This document shows positions 32,888 through 44,605 of a stretch of DNA of 64,000 nt, piece by piece (position 1 is the first letter of the stretch; each line of letters begins with the position of its first letter). Source of the stretch: Heterodera schachtii (taxonomy: Eukaryota > Nematoda > Chromadorea > Rhabditida > Heteroderidae); NCBI GenBank assembly GCA_023374025.1, contig SIJG01000140.1, positions 242,112-306,111 on the forward strand, in the 5' to 3' direction. The notes under the pieces were generated by a model that was not told where the DNA came from, ran no database searches, and was given only the letters and a program-made list of their open reading frames with translations. The position numbers were made by a program, and so were the translations under genes.

Positions 32888-33394
32888 TTATTCCTCTGCA
32901 AGTTTTCTCTTCCATTTCTTAATTGTTCCACAGTTTACGCCAATTTTCTTACAAATTTCGGCATAATTTTGTTGCCATTCTTTTCTTGAATATTTTCTGT
33001 TTTGTTTATATTCATTTGACATTTCAATGAATTGTTGCACAATTTCAATTTTTTGTTCATCACTTTTTGATTTATGACTTTTCTTTTTTTGGAGACCAAA
33101 TTCTTTAATCCATTTTTGAATATATCTTCGATTTGTCCCCAATCTTTTCGCTATTTTTGAATTAATTTTACTCCATTCTTTTGTTGAATATTTTCTTCCT
33201 TTTTGATTAATTTTTTCTTTTATTTTATAATATTTTTTTATTTTTTCTCTTTTTTCTTCGAATTTTTCTTCTTCTTTTTCTTCCCATTTTTCTCCAAATA
33301 TTTCATCAAATGACTTTTGTTCCAACTTTTTCTTTTCTGATTCAATTTTAACAATTAAAAAAATAATTAAAAATAATAGAGGGAATAATTTCAT
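32888..33394 (-). CDS. secreted lysine-rich protein with two HTH units (intact family member)
   Basis: The start was chosen at the Met beginning MKLFPLLFLIIFLIVKIES, because this gives a typical signal peptide (residues 1-19). An in-frame Met 39 bases upstream would bury it. The 168-residue protein then has a Glu/Lys-rich, coiled-coil-like block (20-65, QKSFDEIFGEKWEEKEEEK). HTH unit 1 is at about 67-101 (KEWSKINSKIAKRLGTNRRY, IQKWIKEFGL), followed by a linker (SDEQKIEIVQQFIEM). HTH unit 2 is at about 133-164 (NYAEICKKIGVNCGTIKKWK). The HTH units resemble homeodomain-like/transposase-type DNA-binding folds, unusual behind a signal peptide. No introns are seen. A secreted DNA- or RNA-binding effector is possible but unproven. 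Confidence 0.8.
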   Translation of the reverse strand: MKLFPLLFLIIFLIVKIESEKKKLEQKSFDEIFGEKWEEKEEEKFEEKREKIKKYYKIKEKINQKGRKYSTKEWSKINSKIAKRLGTNRRYIQKWIKEFGLQKKKSHKSKSDEQKIEIVQQFIEMSNEYKQNRKYSRKEWQQNYAEICKKIGVNCGTIKKWKRKLAEE

Positions 33395-33759
33395 TTTTGT
33401 CCTCTCAAAATGGTTTTTTGAATTGATTTGCAATATATTTTTTAGGGCGTATAAATGAATAAAAATGAATTTTTTCCGATTAAAAAATTTATATGTAAGA
33501 ATAACTCTACTGATTAACGTAAAAATAAGAAAATCCTACTCAATTGCAAATAAAATAATAACATTTTCGTTAATAATTTTTTCTACTGCCCAAAATCATT
33601 GTCAATATTATGATTCATTAAATTCGATTCTACACGCCATTATGGAGAAATTAAAAAACCGATAAATATGGAAATTTGTCAATTCTTTTGCCTGAAAAAA
33701 TATTATAATTCAAAAGCAAATTTATAAAAAAACATAAACAATTTTTATTGGGTTTTTAT

Positions 33760-33933
33760 TAGAGTTGTACGGGACCGGGACCTGGTACTGAAAAACACGT
33801 ACAACTGAGTACCAAAATTCCGGTTTTGACCAGTTTTGACCGGGACCTGGAAAAGTCCCAGTTTTTTCCCGGTTTTCCAAGCCAAAAAATCCCGGTTTTT
33901 CAACCGAAAAAGTCCCGGTCCCTTACAACTCTA
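33760..33933. mobile_element. hAT-like MITE with GGGACCGGGAC motifs
   Basis: The termini TAGAGTTGTACGGGACCGGG and GGTCCCTTACAACTCTA are inverted. Perfect GTTTTTAT duplications lie at 33752-33759 and 33934-33941. The interior holds ACCGGGACCTGG, CCCGGTTTT and GTCCCGGTC motifs. A related copy is at 53,099-53,296. Confidence 0.85.
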
Positions 33934-34335
33934 GTTTTTATTTTATATTTTTTAATTTTTAGGAATTTAAAGCTTTTGCATAAGTTCATTCCTTTACCTC
34001 CCATTTTCGCAAAAATCTTTCAAATTTTCAAAAAATTCATACGAAATTTTCAAAATTAATTTATTAATTTTTCCCAGGGTCTCATTAACTCTGATCAATT
34101 TGTGCGTTGATAATTGCTGACCTAATTACCCGATCACTGATCAATGTTGTTGTGCACGCATAGTGAGGATGTTCTTCTATGATCGCAGGGAAGATGAAAA
34201 ACCAAATGTTTTATAAATAAATTATGATTCTTGAGACTGCTCCCAAAAAACCGGCGCAATGCGCAAAATTATTTTATTACCAATTAATTTGATTTTTTTC
34301 CCATTTTTTCTTTTTTCGGCATTTGTACTCAAAAT

Positions 34336-34393
34336 CTAGGTCCAGGTCAACTTGGAAATCCAGGTCCAGGTTTTATTTAAATAGCGATCTCTA
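34336..34393. repeat. solo end of a CCTGGACC-motif element
   Basis: CTAGGTCCAGG and ATCCAGGTCCAGG are followed by AGCGATCTCTA, the inverse of the TAGAGATCG terminus at 26,313. The motifs match the 72-bp minisatellite at 8,486. Confidence 0.45.
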
Positions 34394-34949
34394 ATTGAAA
34401 CTTGAAAAAAAAACTATTTGGGGGCTCTCAAAGGGTTTTGGGTGGTTTCCTAATTTGTTTGGACTTATTTTTCACCTCCCATCGGTTTGTGAGGGTATAA
34501 AAGCTCGGCCAATTTTCATTCTTAATCGCTAGGAAATTTCAAATCTAATTTATTTTCCAAAAATAATATCGGAAATCATAAAAAATAATTTTCGTGAATT
34601 TTTCAATTTTAAAATTAAAAAATCTTTTTTTCGTTTTAGGCAGTGAAACCTCGCTATTTTTCGAAACAATGGCACTTTTTTCCCATTAAAAATCATTGTA
34701 TAAATGCTTATTTGGAACTTAAATAGCCAATTTCTGGCAATCTGATTATATTTGAATGAAAAAAATTGGACTAAAATAAAAATTTGATTGAAAATTAAAG
34801 CAATTAAAATTATACGGATTTTGTTCATAATATACACAAGATTTTCGGTCTTTGTTTTCAAGATTCAATTGATGAACTTCTCGGGACTAAAAATTACTAA
34901 AAATTATCAATTAACACCAAGAGAAAAGCAATTAAAATGAAAAATGTAT

Positions 34950-35500
34950 CATTTTTTCAAATTATTATTTATTAACAATTTTACTGGGACAATTATTAAA
35001 ATTTCCCAATTTTCAATCTCTCTTTTGCTTTCTTTTTTATCTCTGTCACTCCCCCCTCTCTCTCTCCAACTCTCTCTCTCTCTCACTCCCCCCCCCCCCC
35101 CCTCTCTCTCTCTCCAACTCTCTCTCTCTCTCTCACCCCCCCCCTCTTTCTCTCTTTCTCTCTCTCTCCAACTCTCTCTCTTTCTCTCCCCCCCCCTCTT
35201 TCTCTCTCAACCCTCTCTCCCCATCTCTTTATCTTTGCTCGTCGTCAGTCTCTCTTCTGACTCACTTCTATCACTCTCACACTGCATTCTTTGTTAGCAA
35301 AACGACGCACAAAACGACGCGCATCCATCGAACCATTGGCATCATTGCCCTCACAGCACACCATTTGGCATTGCCGAGGTCTTCCCTGCCCCCCTTATTC
35401 TCCACTTCATTTCTTACAAAATTTACTTTTCGCATCAATTTTTTCTCCAATTAATTTGTTTTCTTCTATTTATGTAATTGAATGTGCAAATTGTAATTCC
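34950..35500. repeat. dispersed repeat: CT-rich tract plus conserved 180-bp tail
   Basis: A (CT)n/C-run block (35,018-35,240) is followed by TCTATCACTCTC, AAAACGACG, CATCGAACCATTGGCATCAT and TGCCCTCACAGCACACCATT. The same order occurs at 62,275-62,990. The open frames across it are repeat-derived and not called as genes. Confidence 0.75.
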
Positions 35501-36075
35501 CAGGGGCCCGGATATTTAGGGTTTTACTAGGCCCGTGGAGTGGCAAGTGGGGTTATGTGAAAATTTAAAAATTTTCCAGGAAAATTGGAAATTTTTTTTA
35601 AATTTTACTCTATTTTCTTGGCAAATTAAACTTAAATTTTCTAAATTTTTCGGTGGTGGTAATAGTTTAATTTAGATACAGTATCACATCTTTTTTTACA
35701 AAAAGTTATAATTTTACAAAATTGTAAAAACATATCTTATGGGGTTTTCGGATTCGGTGAACCCAATTCTGACATTTATTTCGTCCCATTTCAAACCCCG
35801 GAACCGGGCTCAAACAAAAAGTATTCTAATGCATGGAAGAAATATTTTGCAAATACTTATTCGCATGGGTAAAATTGGGAAACACACAACCAAAAATTGT
35901 AAAAAAAAAACATTTTCACCGCCATTTTTTTGGCCAAAATGGCAAAATCTATTTTTCCAACGGCGCCGATTTTACAAAAAATTTTTGGGCCGGAAGAGCA
36001 AAAAAAAGGAAGAAGCTTTTCGTGTACCCCTCCCGAAATATTTTTTAGGATACGGGCCTGGTTTTAAACTTTCCT
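35501..36075. other. possible foldback insertion between CAGGGGCCCGG and ACGGGCCTG
   Basis: CAGGGGCCCGGATATTTAGG (35,502) and TAGGATACGGGCCTG (36,047-36,061) are weakly inverted and resemble the CAGGCCCGTA end of the UBR5-intron element. No target duplication was seen. Confidence 0.3.
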
Positions 36076-38625
36076 AATTTTACGGTACAGATTTCACACA
36101 CATTTTAATAATATCTATTTATTATATATATATCTTTATATTGTCAAAATTTTGTCTGGGCTTTTCAGGGTCCAAGATTACGACATCCATTTCGACCCGA
36201 ACTGAATTGGAAAAAGTCTAAAGGTCAAAATTTCGAGTTTTTAGTTCTTATCTAAAATTTTGTGCATAATAATTTTAAAGTTTTGTTGGTTTGATTATAT
36301 ATAAATGTAAGCTATTCAAATCTACCCGAAACTGAAATCTCGACAGAATTATTACATTCAAATTTCCCAACTGTCTTATGACATCTACAAATTAAATTTG
36401 AGTAGATTGATATAATTCAACTTAAAAAAATAATGATAACTTCTCGGGTACTTTTCCCTTATTAATGAAATAAATTAGCCTATATACCATAAATAAATAT
36501 TTACTTTTATAATATTTTTGATGAATTAAAATTTAAAAATATAAATTTATCAAACTGATCGAAAGCAAAAAAGCTGATCTGCTTGGAAATTAAAGAAAGA
36601 AAATTCAAAGGAAAAAATATTATTTAAAAAAATTAAAAAGATCGGACCCGCTGCGGGAAGAGACCAGCATGCAAAAACCGGCTCAGGCAACATGAAAACA
36701 TATCAAAGAATTACAAAATCATTAAAAATATTAGAAAGAAATACAAATTTAATTAATTGTTTTATCTTATATATGAAAAATTTAATATGTAGAAACATTT
36801 TTTCAGTAAATAATTAATTTAAAATATATTCATAAATTTAAAAGAGAAAGCTTATACATATATCTTATTTAATTTTATTTCAAGAAAATAATAAAAAATT
36901 TAAATATACCAAAAAAATGTCAATTTTGGTTTGCTTTTTTAAAAGAGGAAGAGCATGGATTATTTTATACCAGACGGAGTTTAAAAAATAATTATATTTT
37001 ACATAAAGAGTTAAAATGGCAAAAAATATTTTTTTTTGTAGATTACCGGAAAGAAAATCGATGAGAAAAATGCAATAAACTAAAGGAGATACGAATATTT
37101 ATGTAAAATAAATAAAATTTAATATAAAAACATTTCTACACCATTTGCTTCATTAAATAAAATGAAATATTTCTGTTGAAAATATTTTGTTTAATGTTGC
37201 TTATCAGTACTCGAACACTCTTGATAAGTCTTATTGCTTCAGAAATTTCCATATCTTCCGAAAAATGAAAAAAATTGGAAATTTTTTTTGTAAAAACCAG
37301 ACAAAAATGCTTCTATCTAATATATTGCAAAGAAACAACAAGTGTAAATAATATATCCAGGGCTCACCGAAAACGTTTTAAACTCATTTTTGTTATTTAG
37401 AAGCTAATGAGGCTAACTTTTCAAAATAAGGCTTTGAGGCCATTTACAGTTTTGAGAAGAACCCCTCCCCCAACAATTAGCTGTTCTCGAAAAATACGCC
37501 CCTAAGGATTGACATTCTGGAACTTTTAAAAATACACACCCAAAAAAACGCGAATTTGAGATTTCGTCCTTTTTGGCATTTTCATCAATTTTGGTCATTT
37601 TGTTAATTTTTCATTTTTTAATGAGACTTTTTTCTAAACTTTGGCAAACCTTATGTTGCTTAAATACATTTTTGATAGTTTTTAGGATATTAAATTAAAA
37701 TAAAACTACAAAATATAATAATATATATATGTATATATATATTATTTACCAAGGTTATTGAAGATGTTTTCTCTTTAAGGATGGGTTTAGATTTACAAAT
37801 AAATCAAATGTGTAAGAACAACAATCAAACTAAAACCTAATAAAATTTATAAAAAAATATCAACTCGTACTGAAAAATAAACATTATAACTAAAAATTTA
37901 AATTAAATTTAATTGATATATAATGGTATTGAAATGGGAAACATAATTAATTTAACAAAGTATATGATAAAATTCATTTATTCGAAAAATTATAAGAAAA
38001 ATTTAAAAGATAATTGTTATTCTGCAAATAAAGCTGTGCGGTCGATGTAAAATTAAGCCACATTGTATGTTGGATAAAAATGAGCATAAAATTAAAAAGG
38101 ATCGAAATATAAAAGTTTTCGTTTAATAAAAGAAAAGATAAACGTGAATCAATTTAAAACAGCAAACATTTCCAAAAGTTTTGAAATTTTTAATTAATTA
38201 AAAACAAATCTTAGCTATATTCTATCTTAAATATAATAAAAATAAATAAAAAGGGATGCTTGAAAGCAGCACATAGAAAAGTTATAAAATTATTTCAATT
38301 TAAACAAAACATAGTAACAAAAAAGCGATTAAAAAAAATCAAAAGTCAAATTTAAATTTATTTAATTACAATAATTGTTTAAAAACGACATTAATAAAAT
38401 AAAAATGAAAGAAAAGAATTTCTACATTAATTGATTATTATGATAATAAATAATATTTACTCACATGCAAATTGGCAACTTATCGAGCATCTGCGCTCTT
38501 CTGTTAAATGACGTGATATTCAATATTAATATAACTTATGTAAATAAGACTCAGGTTAAGAGATGTACTAAATTAACCCTAATAATATAAAAAATAAAAA
38601 TTAATTCAACAATTAAATAAAGTAA
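36076..38625. other. start of the extremely A+T-rich desert; no gene seen
   Basis: Stops are dense in all frames. One GC island, GATCGGACCCGCTGCGGGAA at about 36,641, is isolated and unexplained. No array or RNA was recognised. Confidence 0.5.
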
Positions 38626-38629
38626 AATA

Positions 38630-38905
38630 AATTTAATTATATCTGGATTAAAACAATAGGCATAGCAAAGAGATGACAACAAATATAAAAATAAAAATAA
38701 TTGTAACGAAAATAACAATGTGTACGCCGAAAGATTAAAATTGATAAAATGTAAAAAATATAATGAATAAACAAATAAATAATAAATAATTGAAAGCTAA
38801 TTTTAATAAATAACCAAGTGGCTACGCTAAGAAATAAATCGATGGCCCAGAAACAAGAATTGAGTCCGGAAATTTTATAACAAATAAAAAGAACATATTT
38901 CATAA
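38630..38905. repeat. A+T-rich dispersed repeat family 1, copy 1
   Basis: It shares AATAAATAACCAAGTGGCTA-like sequence and AAATCGATGGCCCAGAAACA with 42,410-42,670 and 43,320-43,645. The frame spanning it is repeat-derived. Confidence 0.6.
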
Positions 38906-38934
38906 ATTATTATTTAAATAATATGAATAGAATA

Positions 38935-39085
38935 AATTAGTCTGATGATTAACACGTTGGAATTCTGATGGATAAAAAGTTGCTGGCAACAACATGCTAA
39001 ATATTTTAAAACAAAATTATCAGTCATTTAAGAAAATGGCAAGCCATCGATGACGACAATCATCGGCTTCTTTCCATTTAAATAT
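38935..39085. repeat. A+T-rich dispersed repeat family 2, copy 1
   Basis: GATAAAAAGTTGCTGGCAAC, AAGAAAATGGCAAGCCATCG and CATCGGCTTCTTTCCATTTA match 44,480-44,600 (GATAAAAAGTTGCTCACAAA, AAGAAAATGACAAGCCATAG, CATCGACTTCTTTCCATTAG). Confidence 0.7.
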
Positions 39086-39317
39086 TTATAAGAGTGAAAA
39101 TATTAAAATAAGGTAAGAAATTGTTTAAAAACAGAATTATATTAAGCTGTAAAAATATACAAAGAATTTTAATTTGAAGTTTTATAATAAGATTTTTGAA
39201 CTGAAAATTTAGTGATAAACATAGTTTGTTATTTCTATTATGATTTTTTAATTATAGTTTTATCAATTATCCATCCAAAAGCAATAAAACATGTATAATT
39301 GATTCATACATGAAAAA

Positions 39318-39412
39318 AAGGGGGGGGGGGGGTCGACCCCGCCCCCCCCCCCCCCCCTCCTTCGCCCGCAAAGTGCCCCAAAATGGGGGACCCCTTCGCA
39401 ACCCAAACCTAT
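39318..39412. repeat. isolated G/C-run island with GTCGAC centre
   Basis: A G13 run, then GTCGACCCCG, then C-runs and CCTTCGCCCGCAAAG, sit abruptly in A+T-rich DNA. The tail GGGGGACCCCTTCGCAACCC resembles 295-385. The homopolymers may be partly sequencing error. Confidence 0.6.
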
Positions 39413-40763
39413 TTTTCCTTAAAAAGAGATACCGCGACAAGAACAAATAAATCTCAAAAACAGTTTTTAATATAGAGGATTAATTATTTTTTGTTAATTT
39501 ATTTTTTCGATAGTTTATAATATTATAGAAAAATGGTTTTTTTTGATTATTGTGATAAATGTATAATTAATGAATCCTATATATGCACAAACTAATCAAC
39601 AAAAGAATATAAAAAAATTTAATTTATATAAATATGATAAAATTAAACGATTAATTAATCAAGAAAAAAAGAGCGAGATATAATTTTTAAAATTAGCTAA
39701 AATTTATTAACACTGAGTAATAAATGAGCAAAAATTTTAAAACTAAGTTAAATATTTAAAAACAGAAGAAATGGGAGTATTTATACAATATAAATTTGTT
39801 TCATTTATTTGCTAAAAATTAAATGAAAAATTTATACTTTAAAATTTTTAATCCAAAAAAACAAAGTTAAGATTGTTGATATCAATATATTTAACACATA
39901 CATCACCAAACCAATGAAGTTCATAGGAGAAAAAAAATTGAAAATTTTAGTGTAAAATGTTATCAGAATTGTGCACAAATAGCCAAAACATAATACTAAA
40001 GTTGAACAATTTTAAAGTGTGAATAAAAGGATTTTAAATTGTTTTGGTTTAAATAACATAAAAATTAAAGATAAATTTATTTTCTCATTCTTAATTATTA
40101 AATACATATACCGAGCCAAATAGAAATAATTAAATGGTAAATAATTTGTTTTTGTATTAACCTATTAAAAAACTAAAAAAATCCCGGCCCTGTTTATCAT
40201 CAGTAACAAATTTATTATAATTAAAATTTTTAAATTAAAGAGATTTATCAGTTATTCTATTTTATCTAAGGCACATAATTTATAATAATAACATACAATA
40301 AATCCATGAAAAATGCAAATAATATATTTGAAAATTTAATTTCTATAGATGGAATTTCTGACAAAAGAAGACGAAGAAAGCGAGATAATAAAAAAGAAAG
40401 GTTATTTTATTTATATTGAAATCACTTATCATATTACAAGCTTGAGAAATGTATTTAAACTCTGATTTATTATTTTTTTAATTTTTAGAATAATATAACT
40501 AATGAATATTCGTCAACATATTTTTATCTCGAAAAAATAACAAAATGAATAACATCAACAGCACATCAAATTAAACCTCCACAAACACAACAAGAGGAAT
40601 AATTATTAAGAAAAAAATCAATAATATAATTAACAAAGAGAAGAAAATAATGACATTTATTGATAAGACAAAAAAGGGACAAAATGTTTTTTAAAAAAAT
40701 ATCATAAATATCACGTAAAAACTTACGGAATTATATATTTACTCTAAAAATAATCTGGTCATT

Positions 40764-41095
40764 ACCGTATTTCTTAAAATAGAGCCCCGGGGGCTTTAGT
40801 TTTCAACCCCTCAAAAGGGAGGCTCTATTTTAGGGGAGAGGAACTCTAATTTAGGGGGGAGGGGCGTTTTTTGTAAAATTTTCGCCAAAATACCCAACTC
40901 TTTAAGTGTTTTAGGTATTTAAAATTCGATTTTCCAAATTTGGACATGGTCTCATTAAATAAAATACTTTGCCAATGTAAAAATAAAAAATTGCTTTTTA
41001 TTTGTAATAAAGATTTTTGATGGGGGCTCTATTTTAGGGTGGAACTAATTTAATGGGGGAGGGCTCTATATTATGGCTGTATTTTAAGAGATAAT
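40764..41095. mobile_element. foldback element with AAAATAGAGCCC motifs
   Basis: The left ATTTCTTAAAATAGAGCCCC and right GTATTTTAAGAGATAATG arms are roughly inverted. GGCTCTATTTTAGG recurs at least three more times inside. There is no coding sequence, and the target duplication is unclear. Confidence 0.5.
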
Positions 41096-41099
41096 GTAT

Positions 41100-42275
41100 A
41101 CGTCTAGAAATAATAAAAGAAGCAATTAGAACAAACGAATAAAATTATTTCACTTAATAATGAAATTAAAAGAAAATTAACATAATCTTAAAATAATCGA
41201 AAGAAGGTGGTAAAAAGTAAATATTGGAAAAAAATTAAAATAGCATTAAAAAGCAAATTTTGTCTTGGTTTTATCAAAAATAAAATAAAAATTTAAATAA
41301 ACATTGTAAAAACAAGTGTAACGGACAACCGCAGTTTTTTCCACACCTCTCAAGTGACGCCTGGAAGCGCAGCCAAAAAACACTTCCCCATGAACAAAAC
41401 AAATAATAAATAGTTTAAAAATAAATAAATTAAAACATCAATACCTTTTAAAAGTGAATAAAACATTTTCGGAGCTAAATATATTAAATAAATTTAAAAA
41501 ATTATAAATATCTAAAAATAAAATTTGAATCAAACTAAACTAATTGTAGAGCAGGATTTATGGAAGGAATTCGTGATATATTTGGAATTGTTTTAATATG
41601 AAGACCCAAAATTAAAAATATAAAATAAAGAATCGATTAATTAAAATTTTTCAATTTAACGGAATGTAATTTATTACGAACGAGCAATTGTATTGTAGAT
41701 CTGAAAAACCAGAATAGACTACGAGTAAGAGTCATTATGAAATTAAAAATATTATTAAAAAAAATTTTATTATAAGAAGTTCAGTGCAATTAAAATCGAA
41801 TTTACAACAATATTAACAAAATCAAGTTTTCGAACGCAAATTAACGGGATGCGGGTACATTTTACAAATTAAATAGATATATTTCTTCTAAAAAAGAAAG
41901 AAGCCAAAAAAGATATGCCTTTATATTGCTTATCGGTCAAATATACATATACATGGTATAAAAATATAAAAACAAATTATCATTCAAATTTCTAGAGGAA
42001 AGATTATTTTGGTATAATATTAATTTATTATATATTAAATTATTAATTAATTAGTTTAATAATGATTGAAAATGAATTTAATCACATTTGAAAAAAAGAG
42101 AAATTAAGCCACAAAGTTATGCCTTTATATTGCTTATATGTTAAAAAAAAATTAAATGAATAAAAACTTTATTAATTTACAAACCAAAAACCAAAAATAT
42201 TTGTTTAATCATTAATTAATTTTAAAATAAAACTTAAAATTTATCAAGATTATTATAAGGCTTATATTATTGTTT
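41100..42275. other. A+T-rich desert, no gene seen
   Basis: Only one GC-normal patch stands out (CGGACAACCGCAGTTTTTTC to GGAAGCGCAGCC, 41,321-41,375). It has no usable frame. It may be a decayed transposon. Confidence 0.4.
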
Positions 42276-42299
42276 GATTATAATTTTAAATGAAATTAG

Positions 42300-42412
42300 T
42301 CCAATTGAATCAAAAAATAGAAAATTGCAGCAAACATCATTTAAACAAATATTTGGAGAAAAATGGGAAGAAAAAGAAGAAAAAAGAGAAATAATCGAAA
42401 TATTTTTTAAAT
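42300..42412 (+). pseudogene. N-terminal fragment of an HTH-repeat protein gene
   Basis: The plus strand reads IESKNRKLQQTSFKQIFGEK then WEEKEEKREIIEIFFK and a stop. This matches the mature N-terminus of the family at 32,888. The signal peptide is unrecognisable and the HTH units are absent, so it is a relic in the A+T-rich desert. Confidence 0.65.
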
Positions 42413-43645
42413 AAAGTAAAATAAATTTAATTTATATCTGGAAAACGACATAGCGATGAGATGAAATGAGATTAGAAATTGAGGCGCAGATAGCAAGATA
42501 AAAATTTGTATTATAAAATCCTATAACAAAATAAATCATCTTATATTAAGATTGATAAAAGGTTTAAAAATAAATAAACAAATAAATAAAAAGTAACTGA
42601 AAAGATTATTTTAATAAATGAGCAAATGGCTAGGCTTAAAAAACAAATAGATGCCCAAAAATAAGAATAGAGTTAAATAATAATTAAAAGTTAACAAAAT
42701 TATTAGGTATGTTAATTTTAAAAAAATTTAAATTATAAGAAATTCAGTGCAATTAAAATCGAATTTATTACAACAAGAACTATTTAAGAAAAAAAAGCTG
42801 TAAAAAAATTGTATGAACGACCATTCATCAAAATAATGAAAAAACAGTTTAATTAAAACAAGTCATAGCTATATTCCACCTTAAGATATAATAAAAAAGC
42901 AAATGATTTGAAACAGCAAATAGAAAAATTATAAAATTTATTAAATTAAACAAACATAGTAATAAAAAAGCGTCAAAAATACAAATAAGAAATAAAAATT
43001 ATTTGGCTATTTAATAAATATTTATATGAATATGTTAGAAAAAACTAACGGTAAAAAAGTAAATTAATTAAATTAATTACAAATAATATTTGCTTATAAA
43101 AAGACATTAAAAAATAAAAATGAAGGAAAAGAATTGCTAAATAAATTGGTTACTATGACGTAGATAATCAACCTCTTTTGCGCTTTGGAGCTAGGAGAAC
43201 ATGACGCTTATTAAAAAGAAAATATTTAAAATGATACATTTCTATACCTAAACAAAAATTTTTATATATTGGAATGAACATTCAATTTATTAATAAAGTT
43301 ATGTAATTAAGACACTTTAAATAAAGTAATAAATTTAATTTATATCATTTGATTTTTCAACAATTTAAAGAAAAGGTCGAATGAATTACGTCGAGATAAA
43401 ATGTGTATGCTGAATGAACAGATAGAGAATGAGATAAGAAATAGAGGCGTAGATAGCCGATTTGATAAAATTTTTTAATTAATCATCTTATATGAAAAAT
43501 GATAAAAAGTTTAAAAAATAAAAAATAAACTAATTAGTAAAAAAATAACTGAAAGATAATTTTAATAAATGAGCAAATGGCTAGGCTTAAATACAAATCG
43601 ATGCCCAGAAAACCAAATCGATGCCCAGAAAACAAGAAATGAGTC
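42410..43645. repeat. A+T-rich dispersed repeat family 1, copies 2 and 3
   Basis: Two copies (42,410-42,670 and 43,320-43,645) share TAAATGAGCAAATGGCTAGG, a GCTTAAA-based phrase and AATCGATGCCCAGAAAA with each other and with 38,800-38,870. The third copy also has a 20-bp direct duplication of AAATCGATGCCCAGAAAAC. Confidence 0.65.
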
Positions 43646-44454
43646 CAAAAATCAAACAAATAAAAGAAAATTAATTTTTTAAATACTATTTAAATGAATA
43701 GAGTTTCAAATAAATTAATAGCTTATAAATTATTTAAAACATTTCAAAATTCAAAAACAGAGAAAAAATGAAATTTTAATTTCAAAAGAAAATGATCTTC
43801 TTTTCAAAAAACAAAACTTTTCAAATTTATAAAATTCTAGGACAAAACATAATTTTTTATAGCAAAAAATAAAGAGAATAAGGTACTAAATTATTTAAAA
43901 AAGAATTTAGATAGTAAAATATAAAAAGAATTAAATTTAAGGTTTTAAAATAATATTTGAATTGAAAATTTAGAGAATGAACAATTTTTTTTTGTCTAAA
44001 GTCCAATAAATAAACTGTGTTATAATATTATATACATAAAATAATTATGACTACTATATTTTGCAAACAAATTAAAAAACCTAATTGAAAATATTTAATT
44101 ATTATTTACAAACCATCGACAAGCTTTAAATAAATCACAGGCAACTTATGATCCAATGCTCGCTCTTGTACCCGAGAATTAAAGAAAATGATTTTTTCCT
44201 TTTTGAATCTATGAAATATAATATGTTTTGAAACAATAAATTATTTTTGATGAATTAAAAATGAGTATTTAAAACAAAGCTTTTATTTTCATAAAACAAT
44301 AAATTATAAAATTATTTATTCAAAATTAAAAAGTGAGTAAAATAAATCTAATTTTATATTAAATAAAAATGCTTTTCTTTTAGAAAAAATGAAAGTTGTC
44401 AAAAATATAAATTTCTAGGTCAAATTATAAAAGATGATATTTATTGTTTAATTA

Positions 44455-44605
44455 AATAGCCTGATCATAATACGTCGAAATACTGATAGATAAAAAGTTG
44501 CTCACAAAAACATGTTAATTAAAATAAATTATGTCATTAAGAAAATGACAAGCCATAGATGAAGACAACCATCGACTTCTTTCCATTAGAATATTTGGTA
44601 TTTTT
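44455..44605. repeat. A+T-rich dispersed repeat family 2, copy 2
   Basis: This is a diverged copy of 38,935-39,085. Most differences replace G/C with A/T, consistent with drift toward A+T after insertion. Confidence 0.65.

Noticed and set aside
35291..35530. 79-codon plus frame at 35.3 kb
   Set aside because: It lies wholly within a dispersed repeat also present at 62.8 kb, where the frame is not kept.
37413..37598. 61-codon minus frame with Cys residues
   Set aside because: No family resemblance, no splice context and decayed-repeat surroundings.
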